The notes under the pieces were generated by a model. That model ran no database searches and was not told where the DNA came from. It worked only from the letters and a program-made list of their open reading frames with translations. A stretch of DNA of 8,110 nt from CAIJNA01 sp964516815 (lineage in GTDB: Bacteria; Campylobacterota; Campylobacteria; Campylobacterales; Arcobacteraceae), in assembly GCA_964516815.1 (NCBI GenBank), contig CAZEXK010000034.1, positions 1 through 8,110 of the forward strand, given 5' to 3'. Position 1 is the stretch's first letter, and each line of letters opens with the position of its first letter. A program made the position numbers and the translations under genes. Shown in pieces: positions 1 to 6,978 of this stretch.

Positions 1-1
1 T

Positions 2-169
2 TTGATACATTATCCATTACCTCCTCATAAGCAAATAGCTTATAAAGAGTGGAAAGAATTAAGTTTTGAAATTACAGAAAAGATTCATGATGAAGTTTTG
101 AGTCTACCTATTAGTGGGGTTCAGAGTTTGGAAGATACTAAGATGATTGTTAAAATCTTAAATGGATAA
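2..169 (+). CDS. DegT/DnrJ/EryC1/StrS sugar aminotransferase, C-terminal fragment
   Basis: This is the last 55 codons of a gene that begins left of the window; the reading frame starts at base 2 and stops with TAA at 167-169. The peptide opens with LIHYPLPPHKQIAYKEW, then an ITEKIHDEVLSLPIS segment and a short helical tail. This is the typical C-terminus of PLP-dependent aminotransferases acting on nucleotide-activated keto-sugars (FdtB, QdtB, WecE type), in which an IHYPxPPHxQ motif and an LSLPIS motif close the fold. The family transfers an amino group, usually from glutamate, to a 3- or 4-keto-6-deoxy sugar nucleotide. The catalytic lysine lies outside the window, so the exact sugar cannot be told. 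Only 3 bases separate it from the next gene, so it probably belongs to the same operon. It could supply the amino-sugar substrate for the formyltransferase-like gene further on; that is inference. Confidence 0.85.
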   Translation: MIHYPLPPHKQIAYKEWKELSFEITEKIHDEVLSLPISGVQSLEDTKMIVKILNG

Positions 170-172
170 CAT

Positions 173-3100
173 ATGAAATATATAATTTTAGCAGCAGGAA
201 AAGGTCAAGACTCTTTATCTGAAAATAATAATATTCCAAAATGCTTACTTAAAGTCGGTGGTAAGACATCATTAGATAATATGCTTAAAATTTCAAAGAT
301 ATTATCAATACCAGATATTAATGTGATAGCTGGATATGAAATATTAAAAATAATGAATTTATATCCTCATTTGAAATATTTTTATAATGAGGAATGGCAA
401 GATACAAATAGTTTATATAGTTTATCTAAAGCCTTATATGACTTTGATGATGATTTACTAATATCATATTCCGATATATTATATACAAAAAGCACTATTA
501 AAAAACTAGTCAAAAACAAAGATTCAATTAATATTGCTTATGATTCTCTATGGGAGAAAAGATACGAAGGTCGATCTTCTGAAAACACTAAAATAGAAAA
601 AGTAATTTTGAATAATAATAAAGTGAGATTTTCTAAAGAAACTTCACAGGGAACCTTAATAGGTGAATATTCTGGTTTAGTATTTATTCCTCAAAAGTTA
701 TTAGTGGATGTTCGGATAGCTACAGAAAAACTTCTTTTAAATAATAAAAGAGCTTCTATTATAGATTTAATAGATAGTTTATCTTTAGACTTAAATGATG
801 TTAACTTAGTAGATGTACAAGCAAATTGGGCAGAACTAGATTCTCTACAAGATATTGAACATTTTAATTTTGGGACTAAAGCTGAAACATTAAATTCAAT
901 AAAGAAAAAAATAAAAATAGCAAATATCTTAGATCAATATACTTTTACAGTAAGTGATTATAATCAGAAATCAGATCTAATTATTAAAAATATTCAAAGT
1001 AAGTTTAAGTCAAATTTATTAGTTGTTCGAAGTTCAGCATTAAATGAAGATACTGAAAATTCTTCGATGGCAGGAAACTATGAAAGTATTTTAAAAGTTC
1101 CTAAAGATGATTATATAAAGATAAAAGAAGCTATTGAAAAGGTGATTGATAGTTATAAAAAAAACAATCAAAAGCAAGATAAAGATAATCAAGTTTTAGT
1201 TCAACCATATCTGCAACATGTAACTATGAGTGGTGTTGTATTTAGTAAAGATTTACAGTCTTCGTCACCATACTATACAATTAATTATGATAATAGTTCA
1301 GATACAGAGACCGTTACATCTGGAAATGGAATTAATTTAAATACTTTTATTTGTTACAATTCTTTTGAAACAGAAATTGAGAATCATTTTTTAAAGATTT
1401 TAATAAATGCTATAAAAGAGATAGAATCTATCACAAATTATGATGCTATTGATGTTGAATTTGCATTTGAAAATGAAGTGTTATATATACTACAAGTTCG
1501 TCCAATTGCAGCAAAAAAAGATACCCTTAAAGTCTCAACTACTGATATTGATGTAGAAATTAAAAATATTAAAAATTTTTTGGATATAAAAAATCCTAAT
1601 TTATTAGGAAGAAAAATAGCTTTTGGGATTATGCCAGATTGGAATCCTGCAGAAATAATAGGAATTAACCCAAAGCCATTAGCCTTTGATTTATACAAGT
1701 ATATTATTACAGATAATGTTTGGGCTCAAAGTAGAAAGAATTTAGGATATCGAGATGTAAAGAATACTGCAGGTTTAATATCATTATCAGGAAAACCTTA
1801 TGTAGATATCAGGATGAGTTTTAATACTTTTATCCCTAAAAGCCTAGATAATACTCTTGCTGACAAGCTGGTAGACTTTTATCTTGATAAATTAGAAAAA
1901 AATCCTGAAAATCACGATAAAGTAGAATTTCAAGTTGCTATTACTGCCTATGACTTCAGTATAGATAGTAAAATAGATGAAATGAAAAATAAAGGTTTTT
2001 CTGAAGCCGAATCCATTTTAATTAAAAAGTCATATAAACAGCTTACTGAAGATATTATTTTAGAAAAACAGATAAATATAAAACAAGAACTTGAAAAGAC
2101 TATGCAGTTAACAAAAAAAAGAGAATTAATACTTACATCAAATATGGATAAAATTGATAAAATTTACAATTTACTTGAAGACTGTAAAGCATATGGAACA
2201 TTACCATTTGCTAATTTAGCTAGACTTGGTTTTATTGGTTCAATTTTTCTTAAATCATTATTAGCTAATAATGTAATTGACGAAAATGAGTATGGTAGTT
2301 TTTTTAAATCAATTAAGACTGTTGCAAAAGAGTTTATGGATGATTTTAACTTATTGTTAAGTAGTAAATTGAGTAAAGAAAAATTTATATCTAAATATGG
2401 ACATTTAAGACCTGGAACCTATGATATAACATCTTTTTCTTACAAAGAAAAATTTGATGAGTATATTGATTTTAGTTCTAAAATCACAGCCAATAATGAA
2501 AGCCATCAATTTCAGTTTACGACTAAAACTAAAAATAGATTAGAACAAGAAATAGCTTCACATCAACTAAAATTTACATCTTCACAATTAATAAACTTCA
2601 TTGTTAGATCTACAGAAGCTAGAGAAAAAGCAAAGTTTGAATTTACTAAAAGTTTAAGTAGTGTGTTAGACTTAGTTAGTGAAATTGGAAAAGATTTTGG
2701 ACTTGAAAAAAATGATTTGAGCTATTTAAATTTACGGACTTTGTTATCTTTTAAAGATAGCTCTAGTAAAATTGACTTGTATAATATTTTCAAGCAAAAT
2801 ATCTCTCAAAATAGACAAAAGTATTTAATTACAACAGCTATTAAGCTTCCAGATTTAATATTTAATAAGAAAGATATAGAAATGTTTTATTATCCATCTT
2901 TGAAGCCAAACTATATTTCACATCACTCATTAAGTGGAGAATTTGTTTTTTTGAAGCTAAATAACGAAGAAGAAATTGATAATAAAATTGTTCTAATAGA
3001 GAATGCTGACCCTGGATTTGATTGGATCTTTAGTCATAATATAAAAGGATTAGTCACAAAATTTGGTGGTGCAGCTTCTCATATGGCTATAAGATGTGCT

Positions 3101-3214
3101 GAATTTGATTTACCTGCTGCTATTGGATGTGGAGATAAAATTTTTAATGATTTACTTCATTATAAAAAAATACATTTAGACTGTGTAAATAATAAAATAC
3201 AGGGGCTCTTGTGA
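173..3214 (+). CDS. Nucleotidyltransferase-like domain fused to L-glutamine kinase (Cj1418-like, PEP-synthase family)
   Basis: Likely role: ATP-dependent phosphorylation of the amide nitrogen of L-glutamine, first step of cytidine diphosphoramidate synthesis, in the cytoplasm. Residues 1-235 form a nucleotidyltransferase-like domain: ILAAGKGQD near the start, PKCLLKVGG (22-30), a SYSD metal-type Asp101, and ELD with Asp223. Residues about 250-450 match the PPDK/PEP-synthase ATP-binding domain: VVRSSALNEDT from 284, then DVEFAF (427-432) and LQVRPI (440-445). A long middle region holds KYGHLRPGTYDI (741-752), a form of the GHR-type motif in this superfamily. The end is a phosphohistidine swivelling domain, GGAASHMAIRCAE (965-977), with His970 the expected phosphoryl carrier. 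The PEP-binding barrel of true PEP synthase is absent. C. jejuni glutamine kinase lacks the extra N-terminal domain as far as I recall. In that domain the conserved Arg of LAAGxGxR is Asp13, so its activity is doubtful. Assignment rests mainly on the two genes that follow; kinase role fairly sure, N-domain role unknown. Confidence 0.8.
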   Translation: MKYIILAAGKGQDSLSENNNIPKCLLKVGGKTSLDNMLKISKILSIPDINVIAGYEILKIMNLYPHLKYFYNEEWQDTNSLYSLSKALYDFDDDLLISYSDILYTKSTIKKLVKNKDSINIAYDSLWEKRYEGRSSENTKIEKVILNNNKVRFSKETSQGTLIGEYSGLVFIPQKLLVDVRIATEKLLLNNKRASIIDLIDSLSLDLNDVNLVDVQANWAELDSLQDIEHFNFGTKAETLNSIKKKIKIANILDQYTFTVSDYNQKSDLIIKNIQSKFKSNLLVVRSSALNEDTENSSMAGNYESILKVPKDDYIKIKEAIEKVIDSYKKNNQKQDKDNQVLVQPYLQHVTMSGVVFSKDLQSSSPYYTINYDNSSDTETVTSGNGINLNTFICYNSFETEIENHFLKILINAIKEIESITNYDAIDVEFAFENEVLYILQVRPIAAKKDTLKVSTTDIDVEIKNIKNFLDIKNPNLLGRKIAFGIMPDWNPAEIIGINPKPLAFDLYKYIITDNVWAQSRKNLGYRDVKNTAGLISLSGKPYVDIRMSFNTFIPKSLDNTLADKLVDFYLDKLEKNPENHDKVEFQVAITAYDFSIDSKIDEMKNKGFSEAESILIKKSYKQLTEDIILEKQINIKQELEKTMQLTKKRELILTSNMDKIDKIYNLLEDCKAYGTLPFANLARLGFIGSIFLKSLLANNVIDENEYGSFFKSIKTVAKEFMDDFNLLLSSKLSKEKFISKYGHLRPGTYDITSFSYKEKFDEYIDFSSKITANNESHQFQFTTKTKNRLEQEIASHQLKFTSSQLINFIVRSTEAREKAKFEFTKSLSSVLDLVSEIGKDFGLEKNDLSYLNLRTLLSFKDSSSKIDLYNIFKQNISQNRQKYLITTAIKLPDLIFNKKDIEMFYYPSLKPNYISHHSLSGEFVFLKLNNEEEIDNKIVLIENADPGFDWIFSHNIKGLVTKFGGAASHMAIRCAEFDLPAAIGCGDKIFNDLLHYKKIHLDCVNNKIQGLL
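3201..3205 (+). promoter_or_regulatory. Ribosome binding site supporting a GTG start
   Basis: AGGGG five bases before GTG 3211 favours this rarer start codon over the ATG at 3226 for the amidotransferase-fold hydrolase. The GTG overlaps the upstream TGA stop, which allows re-initiation by the terminating ribosome. Confidence 0.6.
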
Positions 3215-3849
3215 AAACCTTACTTATGAGTACGAGAGTTACTCAAGCACAAAATTATGAAGAAGAGAGAAATTCTATTGCTTATGAGTATATATCATTT
3301 TTTGAGAAACTGGGTTTTCTTATTATTTTGATTCCGAATAATAGTGAAAATATTAAACAATATTTTACTTTGAAACCTGAATTGGTGGTTCTGTCAGGTG
3401 GTAATAATATTGACCCTAGTTTATATAAGAGCACAGAGTATTTAGATGACATCCACCCAAAAAGGGATGAAGCAGAAAAGGTGCTATTAGAAGAAGCAAT
3501 AAGATTAGGTATAAAAACTCTAGGTATATGTAGAGGCTTTCAGTTCTTAAATGTTTATTTTGGTGGAACACTAATACACAATATACAGTATCATGTGAAT
3601 ACAAATCATATGCTTAGCTCACAATATAATTATTTAAATGCTCAAGCAAGTAACTCTTATCATAATCAAGCAGTTGTGAAAAATAATTTAGCTGAAAATT
3701 TATCTGTACTTGCTGTAGCAGACGATAATGTGATAGAAGCATTTATTCATTATGATAAAAACATTTTGGGGATTCAGTGGCATCCAGAACGACAAGAAAA
3801 AAAATATGATAGAGAACTAATAGAAGCCTTTTTAAAAGGAAAGATATGA
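3211..3849 (+). CDS. Class I glutamine amidotransferase-fold hydrolase, probable gamma-glutamyl-CDP-amidate hydrolase (Cj1417-like)
   Basis: Likely role: releases glutamate from gamma-glutamyl-CDP-amidate to give cytidine diphosphoramidate. The 212-residue protein is a single class I GATase (peptidase C26) domain. Visible are SGGNNIDPSLY (62-72), the nucleophile elbow GICRGFQ with Cys107, and IQWHPER with His191 and Glu193, so the Cys-His-Glu triad is intact. Sequence alone would also fit gamma-glutamyl-GABA hydrolase (PuuD); the position between a glutamine kinase-like gene and a cytidylyltransferase-like gene argues for the phosphoramidate role. The start is GTG at 3211, which overlaps the previous stop by 4 bases (GTGA) and has AGGGG at 3201-3205 at good spacing. 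An in-frame ATG at 3226 would cut into the first beta strand and lacks a better site. Translation is probably coupled to the upstream gene. Confidence 0.85.
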   Translation: MKTLLMSTRVTQAQNYEEERNSIAYEYISFFEKLGFLIILIPNNSENIKQYFTLKPELVVLSGGNNIDPSLYKSTEYLDDIHPKRDEAEKVLLEEAIRLGIKTLGICRGFQFLNVYFGGTLIHNIQYHVNTNHMLSSQYNYLNAQASNSYHNQAVVKNNLAENLSVLAVADDNVIEAFIHYDKNILGIQWHPERQEKKYDRELIEAFLKGKI

Positions 3850-4589
3850 GAGTAATAATATTGGCCGCAGGGCAAGGAACGAGACTTAGACCATTAACAA
3901 ATGATAAACCAAAATGTATGGTTGAGCTAGCTGGAAAACCTCTAATAAAATATCAGTTAGATTTATTTGATGATTTTAATATAAGTGACATCAATGTTGT
4001 GTCAGGATATTTAGAAGAAAAAATAAACTTTAATCAAATTAATAAATTTTATAATCCTAACTTTAGTTCTACAAACATGGTTTCAACTCTTTTTTGTGCG
4101 AGTGAACTTTTTGATGGAAGCGATGACATATTAATCGCATATGGTGATATTATTTACAATGAAAAAGTATTACAACGAATACTTGAGGCTAAAGAGGAAA
4201 TTAATGTCGTAGTTGACAAAAAGTGGAAGAGATACTGGTCAGCAAGAATGGAAAACCCTCTTAGAGATGCAGAAACATTAAAAATAGATTCTGATGGAAA
4301 AATAAAAGAGCTTGGGAAAAAACCAACATCTTATGATGATATAGAAGGACAATATATTGGATTGATTAAAATTAGAAAAGATATGGTGAAAAAAATAAAA
4401 GAATTTTATACTAACCTAGATCAAGACTCCTTTTATGATGGAAATGACTATAAAAATATGTATATGACAAGTTTCTTGCAAATGATTGCAGATAGCTTGA
4501 CTCCATTAAGTCCTGTTTATATTGAAAACGGTTGGATTGAAATAGATGAGCCTAGCGATTTAAATTTTATAGAGTTTATGAAAGTTTAG
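3846..4589 (+). CDS. Nucleotidyltransferase, probable CTP:phosphoglutamine cytidylyltransferase (Cj1416-like)
   Basis: Likely role: joins CMP from CTP to glutamine phosphate, giving gamma-glutamyl-CDP-amidate and pyrophosphate. The 247-residue protein is a complete sugar-phosphate or phosphocholine type (LicC-like) nucleotidyltransferase. The signature ILAAGQGTRLRPLT (5-18) carries Arg13, and Lys23 follows in KPKCMVELAGKPL. AYGD gives metal-binding Asp101, and the GWIEIDEPSDL stretch (229-239) gives the second acidic site, Asp234. It is clearly a paralogue of the N-terminal domain of the 1013-residue protein: both have SDIN or PDIN followed by V-x-GY at residues 47-54, a TN motif near 77, Asp101 at the same number, and a closing ELD or EID. 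Unlike that domain, its catalytic residues look whole. ATG overlaps the previous stop by 4 bases (ATGA), with AAAAGGA just upstream. LicC-like choline-phosphate activation is the main alternative; no choline kinase or transporter is visible. Confidence 0.82.
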   Translation: MRVIILAAGQGTRLRPLTNDKPKCMVELAGKPLIKYQLDLFDDFNISDINVVSGYLEEKINFNQINKFYNPNFSSTNMVSTLFCASELFDGSDDILIAYGDIIYNEKVLQRILEAKEEINVVVDKKWKRYWSARMENPLRDAETLKIDSDGKIKELGKKPTSYDDIEGQYIGLIKIRKDMVKKIKEFYTNLDQDSFYDGNDYKNMYMTSFLQMIADSLTPLSPVYIENGWIEIDEPSDLNFIEFMKV

Positions 4590-4590
4590 T

Positions 4591-4938
4591 ATGTATTTTA
4601 ATACAGTAAAATTTATTGATAGGGTTACGGATAACCTTTATGCTGATAGCTATGCAGAATATTTTAGTACCCTTGATAGACTATGCAAAAAGATAGATGT
4701 AGTTAAAGAAGTGTATATTGAGTATAAACATGATTTATCAAAAGCATCTCAAAAAGAGCCATTGTCAGATAGTCAATACTTAAAACTTTTAAAAATATTG
4801 ATGTTTTATGCTAAATCTAACAAAGATTTAAAATATCTTAACAGTGCACTCAAACTACATGATAGGACAAAGAATGGATCGGATGATAATAATAGTATAG
4901 AGATAGAACTTGAAAACATTCTTAAGTATTTTGTATGA
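4591..4938 (+). CDS. Small protein of unknown function, 115 residues
   Basis: I do not recognise this family. The product is soluble-looking, rich in Lys, Asp, Leu and Tyr, and probably mostly helical. It has no signal peptide, membrane segment, cysteine cluster or P-loop (no GxxxxGK[ST]). A YxKLLKILMFYAKSNKDLKYLNSAL-like region (about 63-87) looks like two helices of a small helical bundle, and a Ser-Asp-Asn-rich turn (about 96-101) precedes a last helix. The ORF is believable: it starts 1 base after the previous stop and its own stop overlaps the next start by 4 bases (ATGA), and no competing gene covers the region. The ribosome site is weak, so translation may depend on coupling. It occupies the place where C. 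jejuni has the CDP-amidate 3'-kinase but shows no sign of being that enzyme. It may be an accessory to the cytidylyltransferase before it or the formyltransferase-like protein after it; that is guesswork. Confidence 0.65.
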   Translation: MYFNTVKFIDRVTDNLYADSYAEYFSTLDRLCKKIDVVKEVYIEYKHDLSKASQKEPLSDSQYLKLLKILMFYAKSNKDLKYLNSALKLHDRTKNGSDDNNSIEIELENILKYFV

Positions 4939-5765
4939 AATGTTTAAATATTACAGTTTTATTTTATGAAAGTATTCCCGCAAGGATATATCTTGCCCTA
5001 CTACATAAAAATGGATATTATCCAAAAAAAATAGTTTATTTTAAATTTAACAGAAGTAAAAAATATACCTTTTTTAAAGCTATCCTTGGTGAAAAGATAC
5101 TGAATTATCTACTAGAAAGAAAACATAGTAAAAATATAGATACTAGACTTGCAAATCTGTTTCTACAAAAATTTGCTTTGAACTATGATGACTTAATGAA
5201 AGATATAAGTACATATCACGGTATTTTTGAAACTCTTGATATTACTAACCTTGAAGATGAAAAGTTAATTAAATATATTCAAACAGAGCAAGATAAAACT
5301 TTTCTTTTTACTGGTGGAGGAATTTTGAAAGAGAGACTACTTTCCATTAAAGATACTAAATTTATTCATATACATCCTGGTGTAGTTCCAGATGTAAAAG
5401 GTGCTGATGGTATGTTCTGGTCATACCTCTTGAAAAATAAAGTAGGCTATAGCTGTTTTTATATGAATAGTGGTATAGATACTGGGGACATTGTGCAAAT
5501 CAATGAATATAAACTTCATAAATTTAATAATGTAGATTTTACGAAATTTGATGATGATAAACTGTATAAATATTTATTACAGTATTATGATCCTTGTTTT
5601 AGAGTTCAAACTTTAGTAAACTTAATTGAAAAATCAGATAATGATTTAAGTAAATTTAGTTACGAAAAACAAAATCCTAAAGATGGAAGAACATACTTTT
5701 TTATGCATGAAAAATTAAGAAACTTCACTATTGGGAAGATGATAAAGGAGATGAATGCTTCGTAA
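4935..5765 (+). CDS. Formyltransferase-fold protein with altered catalytic motif
   Basis: The 276-residue protein resembles the folate-dependent formyltransferases (methionyl-tRNA formyltransferase, ArnA N-domain, sugar N-formyltransferases). The core is at residues 126-188: TGGGILKERLL, then IHIHPGVVPDVKGADGMFW, then a GIDTGDIV loop. By comparison with the family Asn-x-His...Asp triad, His147 and Asp182 are in place, 35 residues apart, but the usual Asn is His145. The N-terminal Rossmann half is divergent and the roughly 85-residue tail is unlike Fmt, so this is not housekeeping Fmt. With an aminotransferase in the cluster, N-formylation of an amino sugar from N10-formyl-tetrahydrofolate is the simplest idea, but the changed triad leaves open another acyl acceptor or donor. 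ATG overlaps the previous stop by 4 bases (ATGA) and has no strong Shine-Dalgarno, suggesting coupled translation. Fold sure, substrate unknown. Confidence 0.75.
   Translation: MKCLNITVLFYESIPARIYLALLHKNGYYPKKIVYFKFNRSKKYTFFKAILGEKILNYLLERKHSKNIDTRLANLFLQKFALNYDDLMKDISTYHGIFETLDITNLEDEKLIKYIQTEQDKTFLFTGGGILKERLLSIKDTKFIHIHPGVVPDVKGADGMFWSYLLKNKVGYSCFYMNSGIDTGDIVQINEYKLHKFNNVDFTKFDDDKLYKYLLQYYDPCFRVQTLVNLIEKSDNDLSKFSYEKQNPKDGRTYFFMHEKLRNFTIGKMIKEMNAS
5744..5750 (+). promoter_or_regulatory. Strong Shine-Dalgarno for the flippase gene
   Basis: AAAGGAG lies four bases before ATG 5755. The ATG at 5751, one base after the motif, is in the frame of the preceding gene and too close to be used, so 5755 is the flippase start. 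Confidence 0.75.
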
Positions 5766-6978
5766 ACTATTAAAAAATGATTTTGCAAAAAAAACTGCAT
5801 TTTTATTTTCAGGATCATTTTTAGCAAGTATCTTATCTTTATTGGGGTTTTTTATAGTCGCTAAACTTTATAGTGTAGATATATTAGGTGAATATTATAT
5901 GTTTATTTCTATAGTAACAATTTTAAATATGATAGCTACTTTTGGGTATCTGCAAAGTATCCCGTTGTTAAAAGATTTTGAATTAAGAGATATGTATTTT
6001 GCTATTTTACTATTAGCATTAGTTATCTTGCTTATATCATCTTTAATTCTTGTAATTTTCTATGATTTTTGGGTTTTTCTACTTTTAAGTGCCTACTTGA
6101 CTGTTTTAGTCAGTTTAAATGAACAACTATTTGTAAGAGAGCAAAAAGTAAAAGAGCTAAATATTACAAGAATCGGCAGTACAATTGCGACTATGTCTTT
6201 TAGTATATCATCTTTTTATCTTTTTGGCGATAATTTATTTTACTTGATTCTTATGAATATTCTTTCACTTGCTTTTACAAATATTGTTATTTACTTAGTG
6301 TATGTAAGAGAGTATAATATTTATACTATCAAAAAAGTAGATTTTGATATTTTAAAAGAGTACCTAAAGTTTCCTAAGTATATCGGTCCTGGGATGATTT
6401 TTCACACCATTGCATATCAAGTACCGATTTTAGTTGCAGGTAATTTTTTCTCTCCTGCTATTGCTGCTTACTACAACATGGCATTTAAATTAGTGTATAC
6501 CCCTGCATCCCTTATATCGGGAAGTGCAAGTCAAGTTTTTATGGGAAAACTTTCTATAAGTAGTCGAAATGATGGAGAAATCTTTAATGGTTTTAAAAAA
6601 CTTTTTATTGCCCTGTCATCAGTAGCTATTGTCTATATATCTGTAACTATTTTAGTGTTACCATTTGCAGTAAACCTTATCTTTGGTGCTAAATGGCATG
6701 GTTCCATAGAATTATCAATGGCTCTATTGCCATTAGTTTTTTCTTTAATAGCTATATCCCCGCTTACTAATGTTTTTCAATTTACAAATAATCAAAAACA
6801 TATTTTTAAAGTGCATTTTTTCTCTTTTATAATTGCTTTAATTTCATTTGCGGTAGGAATAGTATTAAAAGATTATACTCTTAGTGTGTGGTTGTTTTCT
6901 ATACTAATGTTTATCCGCTATATATTTATTGGGATTAAGCTCAATGATGTTAGAAGGGAGTATCATGCGATATCTTAA
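5755..6978 (+). CDS. Wzx-type polysaccharide flippase (MOP superfamily)
   Basis: Integral inner-membrane protein of 407 residues, expected to flip lipid-linked glycan repeat units to the periplasmic side. Hydrophobic stretches at about 15-36, 44-66, 80-103, 106-122, 140-157, 161-183, 210-230, 233-256, 283-308, 319-340, 352-370 and 374-394 give close to twelve membrane segments, the usual number. Family-like features are the basic N-terminus (LRKLLKNDFAKKTAF) and FGAKWHGS (310-317), which matches the fGxxW segment common in Wzx and lipopolysaccharide-export proteins, followed by a PLTNVFQFTNNQK stretch. The length is normal. ATG at 5755 lies inside the end of the previous gene (11-base overlap) and has AAAGGAG at 5744-5750, four bases upstream, so this start is well supported. 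A flippase points to Wzy-dependent or similar synthesis; no polymerase is in the window. Confidence 0.88.
   Translation: MLRKLLKNDFAKKTAFLFSGSFLASILSLLGFFIVAKLYSVDILGEYYMFISIVTILNMIATFGYLQSIPLLKDFELRDMYFAILLLALVILLISSLILVIFYDFWVFLLLSAYLTVLVSLNEQLFVREQKVKELNITRIGSTIATMSFSISSFYLFGDNLFYLILMNILSLAFTNIVIYLVYVREYNIYTIKKVDFDILKEYLKFPKYIGPGMIFHTIAYQVPILVAGNFFSPAIAAYYNMAFKLVYTPASLISGSASQVFMGKLSISSRNDGEIFNGFKKLFIALSSVAIVYISVTILVLPFAVNLIFGAKWHGSIELSMALLPLVFSLIAISPLTNVFQFTNNQKHIFKVHFFSFIIALISFAVGIVLKDYTLSVWLFSILMFIRYIFIGIKLNDVRREYHAIS
6954..6960 (+). promoter_or_regulatory. Strong Shine-Dalgarno for the glycerophosphotransferase-like gene
   Basis: AAGGGAG lies four bases before ATG 6965, inside the end of the flippase gene. 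It is among the best ribosome sites in the window and decides the start of a gene that has no visible stop here. Confidence 0.75.

Noticed and set aside
1150..1175. Poly-A run as a possible frameshift or slippage site in the kinase gene
   Set aside because: The frame stays open across it and the conserved motifs on both sides are in the same frame, so there is no sign of a break.
1438..1698. Minus-strand ORF of 86 codons
   Set aside because: It lies wholly inside the kinase gene, opposite its conserved ATP-binding motifs, and encodes no recognisable protein.
173..3214. Phosphoenolpyruvate synthase, pyruvate phosphate dikinase or rifampicin phosphotransferase
   Set aside because: The PEP/pyruvate-binding barrel is absent, an N-terminal nucleotidyltransferase domain is present, and the next two genes match the phosphoramidate pathway rather than central metabolism or drug resistance.
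3416..3604. Minus-strand ORF of 62 codons
   Set aside because: It is antisense to the conserved GATase core including the Cys107 region; the plus strand clearly codes.
3211..3849. PuuD-type gamma-glutamyl-GABA hydrolase of putrescine breakdown
   Set aside because: Sequence is compatible, but no polyamine gene is near and the neighbours supply a gamma-glutamyl nucleotide substrate.
4935..5765. Housekeeping methionyl-tRNA formyltransferase
   Set aside because: The C-terminal tRNA-binding domain is not recognisable, the catalytic Asn is changed and the gene sits in a glycan operon.
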